The notes below the pieces were generated by a model, which saw nothing but the letters and a program-made list of their open reading frames with translations, did no database searches and was not told the origin of the DNA. The translations under genes were made by a program, and so were the position numbers. Shown in pieces: positions 1 to 9,344 of a stretch of DNA of 47,791 bases (position 1 is the stretch's first letter; every line of letters begins with the position of its first letter). Source of the stretch: Akkermansia muciniphila (GTDB lineage Bacteria; Verrucomicrobiota; Verrucomicrobiia; Verrucomicrobiales; V1-33); NCBI GenBank assembly GCA_943333275.1, contig CALQSQ010000038.1, positions 1-47,791 on the forward strand. Reading direction: 5' to 3'.

Positions 1-579
1 AAGGTGGATTTGCAGAGTGAGGGGGTGAGGTATTTTTACGATGGGAAAATCAAGGAGGCGCTGACGGCGTGGGATGGGTATTTGAAGGAGCATCCGGAGC
101 AGTTGCCGTATCATTGGCAGCGGGGGATCGCGCTGTATTATGCGGAGCGGTGGGCGGATGGTCGGGCGCAGTTTGAGGAGCATGTGAAGGTGAACTCGCA
201 GGATGTGGAGAACTCGGTCTGGCATTTCCTGTGTGTGGCGCGGGAGAAGAATGTGGAGGAGGCGCGCAAGGCGCTGCTGCCGGTGACGCGGGACAGCCGG
301 GTGCCGATGCGGCAGGTGCTGGATTTATTTGCCGGCAAGGCGGCGGAAAAGGACGTGCTGGCGGCGGCGGATGCGGTCAAGGATGCGGAGTCGAAACGCG
401 ATGCGCTCTGCTATGCGCACCTCTATCTGGGGCTGTATGCGGAGGCGCTGGGGAAGACGGAGGCGGCGAAGGAGCATTTGTTGAAATCGGCGGTGGACTA
501 CGCCCAGCCGCACTACATGGGGACGGTGTCGAAGGTGCATTGCCGGTTGCGGGGATGGTTGCCGGCGGAGAAGAAATAG
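1..579 (+). CDS. TPR-like protein, probably 5'-truncated
   Basis: The frame is open from the window edge to a TAG at 577-579. The first possible start is a GTG at 4, but the protein begins directly inside a helical repeat, so the true N-terminus, probably with a signal peptide, is likely outside the window. Residues 1-80 read as two TPR-like helical pairs (ALTAWDGYLKEHPEQ, then a WQRGIALYYAERWADG segment). A second pair lies near residues 135-165 (AHLYLGLYAEALGKTEAAKEHL). There is no enzymatic motif. TPR proteins are protein-protein scaffolds, and the partner here is unknown. Codons are strongly G-ending, unlike genes further downstream. The coding call is firm; the function is not known. Confidence 0.75.
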   Translation, partial: KVDLQSEGVRYFYDGKIKEALTAWDGYLKEHPEQLPYHWQRGIALYYAERWADGRAQFEEHVKVNSQDVENSVWHFLCVAREKNVEEARKALLPVTRDSRVPMRQVLDLFAGKAAEKDVLAAADAVKDAESKRDALCYAHLYLGLYAEALGKTEAAKEHLLKSAVDYAQPHYMGTVSKVHCRLRGWLPAEKK

Positions 580-671
580 CGGGAGCGGTGGATTCCTGCC
601 GGGGAAATGCGCTTTTCCTTTGCTTGGAGGCGCGGGGCGGGTAATGGGGCGTCTCCCCCACCCTCCTTTTC

Positions 672-3149
672 ATGTCCGGTTTTCCCATCAATCTTGCGCT
701 GCCCGATCTCTGGCAGCAGGACGCAGTGCGTGCGTTGCAGGCGCGCAAGGATGTGATCGTGGATGCACCGACCGGGGCCGGGAAGACGCACATTTTCGAA
801 CTGTATGTGAAGGGCGGGCACCTCAAGGGGCAGGCGATTTACACCGTGCCCACGCGGGCGCTGGCCAATGACAAGCGGCTGGAATGGCAGGCGAAAGGCT
901 GGAATGTGGGGATCGCCACGGGGGACATCGCGGAGAATCTGGAGGCGCCGGTGATCGTGGCGACGCTGGAGACGCAGCGGGAAAATTTCCTGCACGGGGT
1001 GGGGCCGCGGCTGCTGGTGATCGATGAATACCAGATGCTGGCGGACCAGATGCGGGGGCTGGCGTATGAGCTGGCGCTGGCGCTGGCACCGAAGGAGACG
1101 CAACTGCTGCTGCTGAGCGGCAGCGTGGGCAATCCGCAGGATGTGGCGGACTGGCTGCAGCGGCTGGGCCGGACGGTGGAGGTGGTGAGCACGAAGCACC
1201 GCCCGGTGCCGCTGGAGGAAACGTTCCTGGAAACATTATCGCGCCGGGCTCCGCGCAAGGCGACGAACTTCTGGGGTCGCGTGGCGGGGGATGTGCTGGG
1301 AAACAATCTGGGCCCGCTGCTGATCTTTGCACCGCATCGGCTGACGGCGGAGAAGATCGCCCGGCAGATCGCAGCGCAGTTGCCGACGAACGATCACCTC
1401 ACGCTGACGGATCGTCAGGAGCACGTGCTGGGTCCGACGCTCACGGGTCTGCTGCAGCAGCGGGTGGCGTATCACCACAGCGGTCTGAGTTACCTGCAGC
1501 GCGCCGGGGTCATCGAGCCGCTGGCAAAGGCGGGACAGTTGCGCGTGGTCGTGGCGACGATGGGGCTGGCGGCGGGGATCAATTTTTCCATGCGCAGTGT
1601 GATGGTGGCGGAGACGATTTTCTTCGATGGCAAGGTGGAGCGGGAGATCGCGCCGGATGAACTGCTGCAGATGTTTGGCCGGGCGGGCCGGCGCGGCATG
1701 GATGCGGCGGGCTATGTGATCCTGGCCGAGCGCAGCCCGCGGCTGGGCGACGCCTCGCAGAAGCAATTGCGGCGGGCCAATCAGGTGGATTGGACGACCT
1801 TGATCCGCGTGATGTATCGGGCGGCATTGAGCGGCGAGAATCCGTTTGTCGCTGCGGAACGCCTCTGCGATTCGCTTTTCAGCAAGCAGCATCTGGTCCT
1901 CGGGTTCGAGAAAAACGCGAAGGTCGGCAGCGAAACCCCGCGGCCCCAGACGGCGCGCACGGAATTGAAGGCGCACAGCTATTTCGGGCTCGGCCCGGTG
2001 CGCACGGACATCTTCAACAGCCGCGGCGAATGGGAGGTGAAGGACAAGGCGCGCTTCGCGGATGTGCCGCTCGCGCAGGCGAAAATTTTCTACAAGAACC
2101 ATCTGGAGCATGCGCTGCTAGTGCATCCATTTGTGAACTCGGCCTTCGAAATCGGCCGCGTCTGCAAGGTGGACAAGCAGAATGGCAACTGGGTTTACGG
2201 CAAGGAAATCCCCCTGGCCATTGAGCGGGAGAAACGCCAGTTTCAAGTCACCAAAAACATCCGCGACCTGACGTCCATCGACAAGGATCAGACGTTCACG
2301 TATGACCAGCTGGATGACCAGGTGACGCCGCAGCTCGCGCCGCACCTTTGCGGCGGACGGGTGTCCGGCATCATTCAGCGCGGGGAGATCCTCATGCTGC
2401 AGATTGATTTCTCCCGCACTTCCCACCAGGCGTATTTCGACAGTTATGATGTGCCGATCATCTCGCCGGAAGAGCGGCAGATTCGCCTGGAGGTGGCGCC
2501 GAGTTTCAAGGACGAGGGTGGCGAGGAACGGCTCGCGCCCAGCAATACCGCCGCCTATGCCTGGCGGAAACTCGGCCTCATGGAAGCCGATGGCACGCCC
2601 ACGCGGCGCGGCGTGGTCTTCAGCTGTTTTCAAGGAGGCGAGGGATTGGCGATCGCGGCGGCACTGGAGGATGCCTCTTATCCGCTGGAGGAAATGGTCA
2701 TGCATCTGGCCAACCTGCGCGGGGGGCATCGGTTCTCGGATCTTCCCGAGGGGCTGGATGGCAAAAGCGAACGCATGGCCGCCGCCTGTCTGGCGGCCTA
2801 CGGGGCGGCAAATTACGAGGGCTATCTGGACATGGGCCTGCCGCTGGGCTACGGCGAGGGTGTGGCGGATGTACTGGAGGCGATCATCCGCCAGCCGGGT
2901 CGGCGGCGCGATCTGCTCGGCGAACACTTTGGCGAGGGGGATTTCGAACGCGCGTTGATCGAATGGCTCAGCCTGCTGCGGCAGATCAAATACGCCCCGG
3001 ACATCGAATGGCCTCGCTGGGACGCCTTTCGCATGCATTGTGCCAAGGAGCGGGACAAGCACGTGCACCTCCTGCCCGTGCGCGATCTCCCGCCCGTCCC
3101 CGCCGGCCAGATCCAGCGCATGCCCAATCATTCCGCTTTCGTTCACTAA
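672..3149 (+). CDS. Ski2-like DExH superfamily 2 helicase
   Basis: An 825-residue protein with an ordered set of SF2 helicase motifs. Walker A is DAPTGAGKT (31-39). Motif Ia is TVPTRALAND (about 58-67). Motif II is DEYQ (118-121), a DExH-type variant. Motif III is LLSGSVGN. Motif V is ATMGLAAGINF (near 298), and motif VI is QMFGRAGRRG (333-342). The spacing and the GRAGRRG motif match the Ski2/Hel308/Mtr4 group, which unwinds RNA or DNA using ATP. The roughly 450-residue C-terminal part has no motif I recognise. The ATG at 672 has no clear Shine-Dalgarno sequence but opens just before the helicase core. Synonymous codon use shifts from G-ending to C-ending within the gene. The family call is firm; the substrate is unknown. 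Confidence 0.88.
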   Translation: MSGFPINLALPDLWQQDAVRALQARKDVIVDAPTGAGKTHIFELYVKGGHLKGQAIYTVPTRALANDKRLEWQAKGWNVGIATGDIAENLEAPVIVATLETQRENFLHGVGPRLLVIDEYQMLADQMRGLAYELALALAPKETQLLLLSGSVGNPQDVADWLQRLGRTVEVVSTKHRPVPLEETFLETLSRRAPRKATNFWGRVAGDVLGNNLGPLLIFAPHRLTAEKIARQIAAQLPTNDHLTLTDRQEHVLGPTLTGLLQQRVAYHHSGLSYLQRAGVIEPLAKAGQLRVVVATMGLAAGINFSMRSVMVAETIFFDGKVEREIAPDELLQMFGRAGRRGMDAAGYVILAERSPRLGDASQKQLRRANQVDWTTLIRVMYRAALSGENPFVAAERLCDSLFSKQHLVLGFEKNAKVGSETPRPQTARTELKAHSYFGLGPVRTDIFNSRGEWEVKDKARFADVPLAQAKIFYKNHLEHALLVHPFVNSAFEIGRVCKVDKQNGNWVYGKEIPLAIEREKRQFQVTKNIRDLTSIDKDQTFTYDQLDDQVTPQLAPHLCGGRVSGIIQRGEILMLQIDFSRTSHQAYFDSYDVPIISPEERQIRLEVAPSFKDEGGEERLAPSNTAAYAWRKLGLMEADGTPTRRGVVFSCFQGGEGLAIAAALEDASYPLEEMVMHLANLRGGHRFSDLPEGLDGKSERMAAACLAAYGAANYEGYLDMGLPLGYGEGVADVLEAIIRQPGRRRDLLGEHFGEGDFERALIEWLSLLRQIKYAPDIEWPRWDAFRMHCAKERDKHVHLLPVRDLPPVPAGQIQRMPNHSAFVH

Positions 3150-3158
3150 ATTTTTCCC

Positions 3159-4856
3159 ATGATCCATCCCGCCTACACTGAAACCGGCGCCGGCCGCCAG
3201 CCGGTGCTCGTGCTCGGACATAAAAACCCCGATACCGATGCCATCTGTTCGGCCATTGGCTATGCGGAATTGCTCCGCCGCACCCGCTACCCCGATGCCC
3301 TGGCCGCCTGCTGCGGCGGCGTGAATGCCCGGACCGCCTGGGTGCTGGAACAGGCCGGCATCGAACCTCCCCATCTCGTCATGGACCTGCGTCCGACCGC
3401 CGGAGGCGTGTGCCGGTCCGATGTCATCAAGGCCCGCGAGGACGAATCGTTTCTCGATGTTTACCAACGCATGATCAAAGCCAACATCCGCGCCATTCCC
3501 ATCGTCGATGAGCATGATTGCGTGGTGGGACTGGCCTCCGTGCAGGAACTGCTTCATTTGCTGCTGCACAGCCTCGACAGCAAGGCCCACGCCCGCCGCG
3601 TGCGCACCAGTCTGGAAAACATTGCCCGGATTCTGGAGGGTCAGATTGATCATGGGGTCGATCTGGAAACTGAGCAGGAATTCATCCTCACCGTCAGTGC
3701 CAGCAGCGCCCATACGGTGGATGCGCGTCTCCATGAATTCCCCCCCGACCGCCTCGCCGTCATCGTGGGCGACCGACCGGAGGTGCATCGACTCGCCCTC
3801 GAGACCAAAGTCCGCACGATCATTCTCACCGGCGGCTCCCATCTCGCTCCCGCCGAACTCCAGCAGGCCGTGAAACAGGGCACGACTGTCATTTCCTGCG
3901 ATCACGACACCGCAAGCACCGTGCAGTTGATCCGCTGCAGTCGGCGCATTGCCGATGCCGTGGAGAAAAATTTCCTGCAGTTCGGAGCCAAGACGCTGGT
4001 CTCCAATATCCTCGCCCAACTCCAGAATTCCTCTCAAGCCCTCTTCCCAGTGGTGGCGGAAGAAACTGGAAAATTGATCGGCGTCTTTTCCAAATCGGAC
4101 TTACTCGACCCACCCCGCCAGCGACTCGTCCTCGTCGACCACAACGAATTCTCCCAAGCGGTCCCCGGTGCCTCCGACGCGAGCATCCTGGAAGTCGTGG
4201 ATCACCACCGCCTCAGCGGCAACCTCGTGACCCGCGAACCCATCCGCTACATCAACGAACCCGTCGGCAGCACCAGCACCATCGTCGCCAGGCTTTACAC
4301 GATGCACGGCCAAACGCCGTCGCGCGGAGTGGCGCTCTGCCTGGCCTCCGGGATCATTTCCGACACCCTGAAACTCTCCGGCCCCACGACCAGTTCCATG
4401 GATCGGGAAATGCTTTGGTGGCTGAGTGGCATCGCGAATCTGGAGATCGATTCGTTTGCGACCGATTTTTTTGCCGCGGGATCGCTGCTGCGCGCAGACA
4501 AGGCGGAGACAATCCTCAACACCGACCGCAAGGAATTCAGCGAGCACGATTGGAAAATCTCCATCAGTCAGATCGAGGAACTTGGCCTGGAGGCCCTCCC
4601 CCCTCGCATTCCCGAACTGCGCGCGCAACTCGCCACGCTCTGCCGCGAGAAGGAACTCGATTTCGCCTGCCTGATCGTCACCGACATCATGCAGCACCAC
4701 AGCATCCTGCTCACGGCGGGCCATCCCGCCATCATCGAGGGCATCACTTACCCCAGCAAGAGCGAGGGCATCTTCGAAATGCAGGGGGTCGTCAGCCGCA
4801 AGAAACAATTTTTCCCGTTCATCTCCCGCGTCCTCGCCAAGGCAGTGCGGACTTGA
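3159..4856 (+). CDS. Manganese-dependent inorganic pyrophosphatase with CBS-DRTGG-CBS regulatory insert
   Basis: This 565-residue protein has the family II (DHH) pyrophosphatase motifs: GHKNPDTDA at 20-28, DHH at 348-350, and ISDTLKLSGPTTS downstream. A DHHA2-like C-terminal domain (about 410-560) follows. Between the first motif and DHH lies a long insert: a CBS domain (about 87-140), a DRTGG-like domain (about 190-270) and a second CBS segment (about 290-325). That is the known layout of CBS-PPases, in which adenine nucleotides regulate hydrolysis of pyrophosphate to two phosphates. It is cytoplasmic, with no signal peptide. It starts 9 bp after the helicase stop, so co-transcription is likely. 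A DHH phosphoesterase with another substrate is possible but less likely. Confidence 0.9.
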   Translation: MIHPAYTETGAGRQPVLVLGHKNPDTDAICSAIGYAELLRRTRYPDALAACCGGVNARTAWVLEQAGIEPPHLVMDLRPTAGGVCRSDVIKAREDESFLDVYQRMIKANIRAIPIVDEHDCVVGLASVQELLHLLLHSLDSKAHARRVRTSLENIARILEGQIDHGVDLETEQEFILTVSASSAHTVDARLHEFPPDRLAVIVGDRPEVHRLALETKVRTIILTGGSHLAPAELQQAVKQGTTVISCDHDTASTVQLIRCSRRIADAVEKNFLQFGAKTLVSNILAQLQNSSQALFPVVAEETGKLIGVFSKSDLLDPPRQRLVLVDHNEFSQAVPGASDASILEVVDHHRLSGNLVTREPIRYINEPVGSTSTIVARLYTMHGQTPSRGVALCLASGIISDTLKLSGPTTSSMDREMLWWLSGIANLEIDSFATDFFAAGSLLRADKAETILNTDRKEFSEHDWKISISQIEELGLEALPPRIPELRAQLATLCREKELDFACLIVTDIMQHHSILLTAGHPAIIEGITYPSKSEGIFEMQGVVSRKKQFFPFISRVLAKAVRT

Positions 4857-4901
4857 TGGATTTGCGTGATAAATCCCTCTCCCGGCAAGCGTATCAGGAC
4901 G

Positions 4902-5495
4902 ATGATGAAGACCCTCCTTTTCCTTTTGTTTTGCTCCCTGCCTGCCCTGTGCCAGGAGGTTGCTACCGCCTCCGCGCTGGGACTGGTGGCAGCGGCTCGC
5001 AGCCAGATTGGCAAGACGGTCGTTTATGATCCGGCTTATGCATCGCTTCCCTACCCCAAGGGCGATGTCCCGCTGGAGCGGGGCGTCTGCTGCGATGTCG
5101 TCATCCGGGCAATGCGCGCGGCGGGCGTGGACCTCCAGCAAGTCGTGCATGAGGACATGAAGGCGAATTTTTCGGTGTATCCAAAAATTTGGAAACTCAC
5201 CAGGACCGATACCAATATCGATCATCGCCGCGTGCCCAATCTAGCGAAGTATTTCGAACGCAAGGGCAAATCGCTGGCCGTGAGTCAGGAGGGAAAGGAT
5301 TATGCAGCCGGGGATTTCGTGGTCTGCCGACTTTCCAATGGACTGATTCACATCATGCTGGTGAGTGACCGGGTCAGTGAGGTCGGCACACCGCTGGTGA
5401 TTCACAATATCGGCCAGGGAGCGCGGGAGGAGGACCGGTTGTTCGAATTTAAAATCGAGGGGCACTACCGCTGGTTCAGGACGATTCCAAGGTGA
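4902..5495 (+). CDS. Secreted DUF1287 family protein
   Basis: The longest frame starts at a GTG at 4866, but the protein proper begins at the double ATG 4902/4905. AGGA at 4896-4899 lies just upstream, and a signal peptide follows at once (MMKTLLFLLFCSLPALCQ). The mature part has the DUF1287 pattern: AARSQIGKTVVYDPAY, then RGVCCDVVIRAMRAAGVDLQ with a conserved Cys-Asp, then a DFVVCRLSNGLIHIMLVSDR segment. The C-D and H arrangement recalls NlpC/P60-like cysteine peptidase folds. That comparison is my inference; the biochemical role of DUF1287 is not established. It probably acts in the periplasm. It lies 45 bp after the pyrophosphatase, in the same direction. Confidence 0.85.
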   Translation: MMKTLLFLLFCSLPALCQEVATASALGLVAAARSQIGKTVVYDPAYASLPYPKGDVPLERGVCCDVVIRAMRAAGVDLQQVVHEDMKANFSVYPKIWKLTRTDTNIDHRRVPNLAKYFERKGKSLAVSQEGKDYAAGDFVVCRLSNGLIHIMLVSDRVSEVGTPLVIHNIGQGAREEDRLFEFKIEGHYRWFRTIPR

Positions 5496-5585
5496 AGAAA
5501 TAGGTGGATTTTCCCGGGCCCTGCACGCAGCATCGGGGACACCGCCGCTGCATGGCGACCGTCCGCCATCCCCATTACGATTTTC

Positions 5586-6053
5586 ATGGAAGTTCCCGAC
5601 CTCTCCCTCGTCGAAGTCCCCCATCTCAGCGCTGATTTCTGGCGGGCCGTCGTCCTGCGCCAGCGGGAACTGCGCGATCCTCTCGGCCTCACGTTGAGCG
5701 TCGCGGAAGTCCTGCAGGAGGGACCACCGCAGCGGCACTTCGCCCTGCTTTCCCCAGCGGAAATTTTCGGCTGCGCCATCGCCCTGCCCTCGGGGGACGC
5801 CCATGTGAAAATCCGCCAGGTCGCCATCGCCGCGTCCCATGGGGGCCGGGGACTGGGGCGATTTTTGATGGACGGTGTGGAGGACATTCTGGCGCGGGAG
5901 GGTCGATTCAGCAAAATTTCCCTGCATGCCAGGGTCGTCGTGCAGGGGTTTTACGAGCGCCTCGGATACGCTGCCGTGGGAGGGACGTTTGAGGAAATCG
6001 GCATTCCCCACATCCTCATGGAGAAAGCCCTGACTCCGCACGTGACCATGTGA
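5586..6053 (+). CDS. GNAT family N-acetyltransferase
   Basis: A 155-residue protein of typical GNAT size. The acetyl-CoA-binding motif A is visible as KIRQVAIAASHGGRGLGRFL (about 77-96), including the R/Q-x-x-G-x-G/A type loop GGRGLG. The C-terminal beta-strand segment is HARVVVQGFYERLGYAAVG, a standard motif B ending in the FYERLGY signature. The family transfers acetyl groups from acetyl-CoA to amines. The acceptor cannot be told, although the overall look resembles the ElaA-like subgroup. It is cytoplasmic. The start ATG at 5586 has no strong Shine-Dalgarno sequence. Confidence 0.88.
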   Translation: MEVPDLSLVEVPHLSADFWRAVVLRQRELRDPLGLTLSVAEVLQEGPPQRHFALLSPAEIFGCAIALPSGDAHVKIRQVAIAASHGGRGLGRFLMDGVEDILAREGRFSKISLHARVVVQGFYERLGYAAVGGTFEEIGIPHILMEKALTPHVTM

Positions 6054-6251
6054 CTATTTCATCGTCCCGCAAAAATCTTTCATTTTATTTCTAATGACCT
6101 GGCCTCGAGCGGCGTTTTGATCTTGTCATGCATTGAAAAAACCTGTTTAGCTGGCGGACCAACGCGAAAAGTATTTGGCAAACCAACCCCAACTCCTATA
6201 CTCGCGCTCCCACCGACCATCTGCCCGATCCTTTTCCAGCCCAATCGACAT

Positions 6252-9200
6252 ATGAAATTTTCCGCCCATCTTCTCGCCGCCGTGGCCATCTGCTGCTCTG
6301 GGCCAGGCACCCTGACGGCCGCCCCGCCCCCCGCCGCCCCCGCCCCGGCTGCGACCACACCGCCGCTGGCCACGAACCAACTGGAAATGCAGGACCTCCT
6401 CACCGCCGGGGACAAGGCCTTCCAGCAGAGTGATTGGGCTCTCGCCAGCGCCAAGCTCTCCCTTTACGCCCTCAGTGCGGAAAAATTGGGCATCACGGAA
6501 AAACTGGACATCATTTACTACATTATTGGTATTTCGAATTTCCAGCTGAAACAGTGGACGCCCACCATCGATTTCCTGAAAAAATACGAGGACAAATACC
6601 CCAAGGGCGAATTCATCCGCGATGTCCAGATTCTGGTCGGCAAGGCTCTGGGGCTCAGCGGCGATTTCAAGGGAGCTGCGAGCCAGTTTGAGAAAATCCG
6701 CAATTTCCCGGAAATCAAGGACCAGGTCATGCCCCTGCTCGCGGAAGCCTACGAGCGCAGCGACCAGGGTGCCGAGGCCGTCAAGGTCCTGGATGAATAC
6801 CTCAAGGGCGGTTACAATTCCACCGACCGCATCAATGCCGCCCTCCGCCTGGCCTCGCTTTACCTCACGGTGGGCGATGTGGAAAAGGGTGTGGATGTGC
6901 TGGATAAAATCAAGAACAGCCCAAGTTCTGCGGATTTCGTCATCATCATCAATGCCAAGGCCCTCGAAACCGCCAAGAACCTCGTCGATACCAAACCTGA
7001 GACCGCCATTATCGCCCTCCAGGCCATCCGCCGCAAAAGCGAGGTGATCCGTCTCCAAACCGCCCGCAACGAAATCCTCAAGGGCAAGATCGCCGAGTGG
7101 GCCCGCCTGCGCGCGCTCTCTCCCACCGCCGCCGCCGGAGCTCGCTATCAAAGTCTTGTCGAGGAGGGCAAGGACCGCCTGAAGCAGCTGGAACAACTCC
7201 AAGAGACCGTGGAAAAAGATGACAGCTATGACGCCGTTGTGCTTTATAATCTCGGACGCTGCTTCGACAAACTCGGACGCAACTGGGAGTCCGAACTGGC
7301 GTTCCGGACCATCGTGGCCAACTACAAGACCTTCGCCAATGCCTCCAGCGCCATGTTTGGACAGGTCATTTCCATGGTGAACCTGAAACGCACCGAGGAG
7401 GCGCTCACGCTCTGCAAGACGTTCCTCAAGGAATATCCCAAAACCACCGAAGCCCCGATCCTCGCCGAACTCGCCGTGACCATGCTCATGGAGAAACAGG
7501 ATTTCGAGCCCGCCCGCAATCTCGCCAAGGAAATCATCGCCGCCCATCCGGACAATCCCAGCGTCAACAAACTGATCCTGCTGATCATCGGATGTGACTT
7601 CAGCCTCTATGCCTTCAAGGACGCCCGCGCCGAGTGTGAAGGCTACCGCCAGCGGTTCCCCAACGATGCCTTCAAGGAGGAAATCGACTACCGCTATGCC
7701 CTCACGTTCTTCTTCGAAAACGATTACAAGAACACCCTCGCCCTGCTTGGGAAATATGTCACCGACTACCCCAACGGCGGTTACAAAACCGACGCAAGAT
7801 ACCGTCTGGGCATCGTGCTCTACGGCGAGCAGCAGGCCGAGAAAACCAAGAACGGCAAGAACATCAAGGATTACGAATCCCACTTCCGCAATGTCATCGC
7901 GGACGTCCGCAATACCATCGAGCAGGATCCTAACTCCGCCGTATCCGGCGAACTCTACGCCCTCCTCGGCGACTGCTATGACCAAATGACCGCCAAGGAA
8001 GTGGAGGCGCTCGGAATCGATCGCGAAAAGGAAAGCGCCGATGCCTACATGCAGGGCGCCCTCAAGGCGGCCCCGGAGAATCAGGAGGTGCTCGACTACT
8101 GCATGGAGCAGGCCCGCACCAAGCTCCAGGCCACCGACCGCTGGAAGGACATCCGCATCCTCTACGAAGACTTCGTCAAAACCCGCCCCAAACACCCCGA
8201 CCGCCTCAAGGGCATTTACTGGGTCTGCAAAGCCATGAGCCGCGAAGCCAAGACACCCGAGGAAAAGGCTGCCGCCACGGAAAAGGTCAAAGCCTACCTT
8301 TCCAAGGAAATTCTCTCCAACATCAACCGCGCCAACACCGAGGGCGTGGAAATGCTCATCGAACAGCTCGCCCAGAATTGCATCCCAAAACGCAAACCCC
8401 GCGCGCTCAAGCCGGTGGCTGATCCCACCAATCCCGGCGCCGTGGTCGCCCCCCCACCCCCGGCTGCCCCTGAGGAGGATCCATTCATCGCAGGATCCAG
8501 GGAACTCGACAAATTCCTCGGTTCCGCCTCCGGCAAACTCAACGCCACCGGCGAAGCCCGCCTGGCCTACGCCAAGATTCAGCTCCTGAAAATGCTCCCA
8601 CCCAAGATTGACCCCGCCGATCCCAAGAAGCGCATCGACCGGGCTCCCGAAGTGGACAAAATCATGGACGATTTCGGCCAGAACTCCAACCCCGACAACC
8701 TTTCCGCCACCATGCTCGCCTTCCTCGGCGATCACCTCCGCAAGAAGGGCGTGCTGGAGAAGGCCATGCAGTGCTACAACCGTCTCGCCCAGGTCTTCCC
8801 CAAATCTGATTACGTCGATTTTGCCTACGTCGGTCTGGGCGACATAGCTTTTGAACAAAAGGATTTCCCGCAGGCGGAAAAACACTACTCCAAGGCCCGC
8901 GATGAAATGCCCGGCATGAAATACCCCAACGCCCTTCTGGGCGTCGCCAAGGCGCAGTTCAGCCAGAACAACTTCACCGGTCCGGAAAAGCCCCTCCAGG
9001 AGATCGTCGGCACCAAGGAATGGAAGGGCGAACTGACCGCCGAAGCCCTCTACTGGCTTGGCAAATGCGCCTTCGCCCAAAAAGATTTCGCCAAGGCCGC
9101 CAACTACTTCCAGCGCATTTTCCTCTCCTTCGGAAAATTCAACGACTGGTGCATCAAGGGCTATGTCGAAGCGGCGGAATGCTTCAAGGCCATGGGTGAA

Positions 9201-9326
9201 CCCGACAAGGCCAAGCAACACCTGCAGGAGGCCCGCGATTTCCTCAAGAAGCGCAAACTCGAGGGCAGCCCGCTCATGCAACAAGTCAAGGACCAGGCCA
9301 CCAATCTCAAATTGAGCCTCGACTAA
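6252..9326 (+). CDS. Large secreted TPR-repeat protein, first gene of the ExbBD cluster
   Basis: I start this gene at the ATG at 6252 rather than 6117, because a clean signal peptide begins there (MKFSAHLLAAVAICC...), followed by an Ala/Pro-rich linker. The 1024-residue product is almost entirely TPR/Sel1-like helical repeats with recurrent patterns such as AEAYERSDQGAEAVKVLDEY, ALYWLGKCAFAQKDFAKAAN and VGLGDIAFEQKDFPQAEKHY. A Pro-rich break near residues 715-745 separates an N-terminal from a C-terminal repeat array. There is no catalytic motif. It is probably a periplasmic scaffold that binds other envelope proteins, like the TPR partner CpoB/YbgF of Tol-Pal but far larger. It leads a co-directional block with a second TPR protein, ExbB and three ExbDs. 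Confidence 0.88.
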   Translation: MKFSAHLLAAVAICCSGPGTLTAAPPPAAPAPAATTPPLATNQLEMQDLLTAGDKAFQQSDWALASAKLSLYALSAEKLGITEKLDIIYYIIGISNFQLKQWTPTIDFLKKYEDKYPKGEFIRDVQILVGKALGLSGDFKGAASQFEKIRNFPEIKDQVMPLLAEAYERSDQGAEAVKVLDEYLKGGYNSTDRINAALRLASLYLTVGDVEKGVDVLDKIKNSPSSADFVIIINAKALETAKNLVDTKPETAIIALQAIRRKSEVIRLQTARNEILKGKIAEWARLRALSPTAAAGARYQSLVEEGKDRLKQLEQLQETVEKDDSYDAVVLYNLGRCFDKLGRNWESELAFRTIVANYKTFANASSAMFGQVISMVNLKRTEEALTLCKTFLKEYPKTTEAPILAELAVTMLMEKQDFEPARNLAKEIIAAHPDNPSVNKLILLIIGCDFSLYAFKDARAECEGYRQRFPNDAFKEEIDYRYALTFFFENDYKNTLALLGKYVTDYPNGGYKTDARYRLGIVLYGEQQAEKTKNGKNIKDYESHFRNVIADVRNTIEQDPNSAVSGELYALLGDCYDQMTAKEVEALGIDREKESADAYMQGALKAAPENQEVLDYCMEQARTKLQATDRWKDIRILYEDFVKTRPKHPDRLKGIYWVCKAMSREAKTPEEKAAATEKVKAYLSKEILSNINRANTEGVEMLIEQLAQNCIPKRKPRALKPVADPTNPGAVVAPPPPAAPEEDPFIAGSRELDKFLGSASGKLNATGEARLAYAKIQLLKMLPPKIDPADPKKRIDRAPEVDKIMDDFGQNSNPDNLSATMLAFLGDHLRKKGVLEKAMQCYNRLAQVFPKSDYVDFAYVGLGDIAFEQKDFPQAEKHYSKARDEMPGMKYPNALLGVAKAQFSQNNFTGPEKPLQEIVGTKEWKGELTAEALYWLGKCAFAQKDFAKAANYFQRIFLSFGKFNDWCIKGYVEAAECFKAMGEPDKAKQHLQEARDFLKKRKLEGSPLMQQVKDQATNLKLSLD

Positions 9327-9344
9327 TTCCACCTTTCCCAACTC

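Noticed and set aside
2118..4037. A 639-codon minus-strand frame over the helicase/pyrophosphatase junction
   Set aside because: It is a shadow of two plus-strand genes with full motif sets.
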